The notes under the pieces are model-generated. The model was given only the letters and a program-made list of their open reading frames with translations. It made no database searches and had not been told where the DNA came from. A stretch of 64,000 nucleotides of DNA from Zygnema circumcarinatum (taxonomy: Eukaryota; Streptophyta; Zygnematophyceae; Zygnematales; Zygnemataceae), in assembly GCA_037447605.1 (NCBI GenBank), contig CM074818.1:1322170-1386169 (forward strand), given 5' to 3'. Positions 60,922 through 64,000 of this stretch are shown here, piece after piece. How positions within the stretch are numbered: the stretch's first letter is position 1; every line of letters starts with the position of its first letter. The position numbers and the translations under genes are program-made.

Positions 60922-63789
60922 CTACGCTGCGCTCACCCGCTTCATGGCGGCCAGGAGCACAGCAAGAGCGCTCAGAACTGCGAAGAAAACGAGCCTGCAA
61001 ACGATCTGCAGAGAAACGGACTCTTGCAGCATGGCTTGGAACCTCCCTTCCTCCGCAGCACTTGCACCCTTCCTGAACCTTTTGTGGAATTTGCTGCTTT
61101 CGCTCTTATTCCAAGGTCGCTTCCTTGAACACAAGGCGGCTTGCCCTTCCCCCTCCCCTTCCCCTTCCCCTTCCCCTTCCCCTTTCCCTTCCTTGTCCCG
61201 TTCGTGCAGATGGACATGTGAGCGAGGGCTGAATGGAACAAGAGCGGGTTCCGCCATGGCTGCCGAGGAGCGGCGCAGGGCCCATCCGAGCTTGTTGAGG
61301 TACTCCACCGCCCGCGCCTCCGCCCTGGCTCGGCCCCGCTCCTCCGCCCGCGCTATCTCCTCCGCGGGCCGCAGTCTGCTCTCCGCCAGAGCCGCGTCGT
61401 GGCGTGCCGCTACCTCCACACTGTGCTCCAACCGCTGCAGGTCCGCGCACACCTCGGGGGGCGCCACAACGATGGGGACAAAGTTGCTGGTAGCATCTCC
61501 ATGGACCACCTGTAGTGGTCTCCCAAACCCTAATCTCATCAGAAACTGCACCAATTCAGAGCTGTTCCATTTGTGTAACCTGTAGTGGTTTCCCCAACCC
61601 TAATCTCATCAGAAACTGCACCAATTCAGAGCTGTTCCATTTGTGTAACCTGTAGTGGTTTCCCCAACCCTAATCTCATCAGAAACTGCACCAATTCACA
61701 GCTGTTCCGTTTGTGTAAGGTTCTAGATTAGGTCAGCACTTTGAAGGGCATTGCTGACAGAGCTGCAGGCAGGGATTTGTGATTTCAGACGCCTTTGGGT
61801 TGCCAGCTTTGGGCTGTTCGCACTTTGTCGACCACGGAATGCCTCGCCAGCAAAAAATACTCACTTCCAGGAAGGCCCGTCCAGCCTGATTTGCCGGGCC
61901 TCCATAGAAAAGAATGCTCTGCTCCTCAATTTTTGGCTCCTCTCCGCCTTCCTCGTCTCCTTCTTGCCCCTCCTCTTCCTCTCGCTCCTCCATCTCATCT
62001 GCGACTCCATTCTCGTCATCATCCCGCAAGCCGTTTGCGTCACCTACGCCTCTCCCAGCTTCATTTTCATGTGACAGAGGGATGTGCCTCGCGGTGTACT
62101 TGCCTTGATACGCGCAGAGAATCCTGCAACAGAGTCACAACAATTCTTGGTCATTCATTCACATGCGAGGAAATGGAGATACCCCTCTTGAACGAGGAAG
62201 TAACAGCGTGTGTGCAGTCATTCGAGTGCCGAGGAAAGACTGGCAAGAATACGTAATAGGAAATGTTCGTGATTTTTGTAGCTGTGAAGACATCCTAAAG
62301 GATTGTGAATCCTCGAGGAATGAATACATGCACAGTCGATCCTAACTGAACACGCACTGTGTTCCAGGTTTGGAGATGTTGTAGCCGCGAAGGACCAGCT
62401 CTGTCTCCTCTCCCGCAGGGACCGCCATAGGTCGTACGGACACAATGTACGGCGTGTCAAGTCGCCGCAGAATTGTTACGTCCCCTACGACACCTGCACC
62501 CGTCAGCGCTGAGCTTCTGTAAGCCGCTCTCTCCCTCCTCCTCTCCCACTCCACAGCTCTACACTTTTCCTCTGCCTCTTCCTGACACCCTCCACCTTGT
62601 ACATACCGACCTTTGCAGTCTAATGCTTGTTCTCAGGTGGGGACAATCCGCTCGTGTCCCTGCTTTTTGAAGAGATATCTTTTCTGAAGCAGCACAAAGA
62701 GCAAGGGGTAGTTCTGCGGGTCAAGCAGCTCACCATATATGATGGGAGCTGCCGCCCGCTCAACCTGCAGGAGCATGCGGCCGCTGCACCAGAAGTCGCG
62801 TCCAGAGCCGGAGAGGAGCCTCTCGAGGCTGCCCTTCAAATCGCTCTCTATCTGCCCAAACAAAAAAGCTGCGGGTCCTTTGAACAACTCCCCGTGCCTC
62901 AAACTCAGAGAAAACTAACCATCCTCTCTGCAGCCAGCAAGGGGTCAAAACAAGGACTCCTGGCAAACCGCACATGCAGTTAGCAGCCAAACCAATGCCA
63001 GTCGTACGATATTTTTGCCGAAATCCCGACGAGCTTTGCAATGGGTACTAGATTTCGTGATTGAAGCCATGGAGAAAGGTAAAATAAGGTGAAGTAGGGT
63101 GAAGTAAAGTTAGTAAAGGCAAGGTGTGAGGCTGACCGCATCCCACACTGCGTGAGGCATGCCCGTGTGGACGATGAGCACGGCGGAATCCGGGCGGGTG
63201 TAGGTCTCGAGGTCGCAGGCGGCGCATGCCAGCCACTCCGCAATCTGTGCAAGGCCCCACACGGGCTCACAGAAAACCACGAGCAAACGCGGGTGAGGGC
63301 GGGCTCCAATGGTCGGACCTCAGAGAGGGAGCTTCCACCACCTCTGCCTCCGCAAGCATGATTGCTTTGATCTCAACGACCTTCGACAGACGATGCAGTG
63401 CGTTACATCATATATGGCACGTGAGTAATGCATACGCGGTGCGGATATCGCTCGTCTGCACAGAAGGTTGTCATATTTTTTGGCTGGAAAGCAAGGACTT
63501 TTGATTCTCTCTACATATCCATCAACATTCGCATCGATGCCTCCATGATTCTGTCTCTCTCTCCCTCTCCCCACTGTAAACTGCCACGTACTCTCCTCAC
63601 TCTCTCCCTTTCTTCTCCCAACCCCCAACACCCCTCCCAGCCTTTTCGCTGCCACAATTAAGAAAATAACTAAATAAATAAACAATACAAAGAAGGCGTC
63701 GTATTCGAGTTGACCTGGTCGCACACATCTGCTGGGAAGGCTTCCGCAGAGCGTCCGAACAGCGTGCAGGAAATGTGCCCCGTGCGACC
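60922..63789 (-). CDS. SPL7/CRR1-like SBP-family regulator, C-terminal part only
   Basis: Six exons on the minus strand: 63789-63715, 63244-63137, 62851-62734, 62494-62359, 62123-61865, 61509-60922 (about 427 residues). They follow the C-terminal half of large SPL proteins: GRTGHISCTLFGRSAEAFP, EWLACAACDLETYTRPDSAV, GRDFWCSGRMLLQVERAAAP, VRPMAVPAGEETELVLRGYN, ILCAYQGKY, FYGGPANQAGRAFLE and PIVVAPPEVCADLQRLEHSV. EYLNKLGWALRR follows. The usual ankyrin region is absent; instead a low-complexity Gly/Glu tract and a hydrophobic end segment (CRLVFFAVLSALAVLLAAM) occur, as in SPL7-type copper regulators, which carry a C-terminal membrane anchor. The SBP DNA-binding domain would lie beyond 64000. 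SPL7/CRR1 assignment is inference. Confidence 0.85.
61511..61720. repeat. Three tandem 70-bp units covering the last 3' splice site of the SPL-like gene
   Basis: Units begin TGTAGTGGT at 61511, 61581 and 61651 and are nearly identical. On the gene strand each ends in CCACTACAG, the acceptor used by the last exon at 61509; the two upstream copies are exact decoys. The unit also carries a CCCTAATC word. Confidence 0.9.
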
Positions 63790-64000
63790 CTGCACCACAT
63801 TTCAGAACCAACAACCCCCCCCTTCCAAAGTCGCTTTAGAAGGCCTCTCTCCCATTGCGATAAACATTTCAGTCTTGAGCCTCTCCAAAACAATCCTCTC
63901 CAAAACCAGTCCTTCACAACCGCCGTTGCCATGTGCCCGCTCTCAAAGAAGCCCCATTTTAAGCTCCCTTCTGAGCCACCCCACTCCTCCTTCCCCCCCC
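63790..64000. other. Upstream part of the SPL-like gene, no exon recognised
   Basis: Expected to be intronic or to contain an earlier SPL exon. I could not identify a phase-compatible exon in these 210 bp. Confidence 0.4.

Overview
The window is nuclear DNA of a green plant of the streptophyte line. Genes are split by GT-AG introns of roughly 50 to 1,000 bp. The gene set is plant-like: a BAT2/MOS1-type scaffold, an SPL-type (SBP-box) regulator C-terminus, a plant cationic amino-acid transporter, an N-myristoylation-type receptor-like cytoplasmic kinase, and small proteins with plastid-type N-termini. I cannot name the species. Base composition and compact spacing would suit a charophyte alga or an early land plant, but that is inference. 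All exon models were read by eye; boundaries may be off by 1-2 bp, but every model given keeps a continuous phase.

Layout. (+) 275-4782: 3' two thirds of a SART3/Prp24-type U4/U6 recycling factor. (+) 6475-10494: LSG1 60S-export GTPase. (-) 12954-12346: SDHAF4. (-) 23370-14354: a very large MOS1/BAT2-like protein of 2,572 aa. 23.86-28.01 kb: a nest of terminal-inverted-repeat elements, two of them with exact 8- and 9-bp target-site duplications. (+) 28126-30759: a predicted plastid protein. (-) 35077-31965: a CAT amino-acid transporter. (+) 36178-39312 and (-) 42515-39456: two CNOT9 (CAF40/Rcd1) genes tail to tail, 143 bp apart, one canonical and one extremely divergent yet with the same exon skeleton. 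43.8-44.6 kb: a second copy of the short TIR element, nested in a palindromic repeat. (+) 45174-46074: LEA-like plastid protein behind a TATA box and five ACGTG boxes. (-) 50314-47030: DUF2039 (C9orf85-type) zinc protein. (+) 50857-51972: receptor-like cytoplasmic kinase. (-) 55685-53230 and (-) 58718-57592: conserved-unknown and unknown proteins. 58.85-60.25 kb: a foldback unit and a 42-bp palindromic satellite. (-) 63789-60922: C-terminal half of an SPL7/CRR1-like protein whose SBP domain lies beyond the window.

The genes do not form a pathway; this is ordinary interspersed eukaryotic gene order. They cover RNA processing (SART3, CNOT9 pair), ribosome export (LSG1), mitochondrial complex II assembly (SDHAF4), immunity and copper-type regulation (MOS1-like, SPL-like), signalling (RLCK) and transport (CAT). 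The most unusual items are the divergent CNOT9 partner, the related foldback transposons, the triplicated splice-acceptor segment in the SPL gene, and the palindromic CAATGG/CCAGTGG repeat family.
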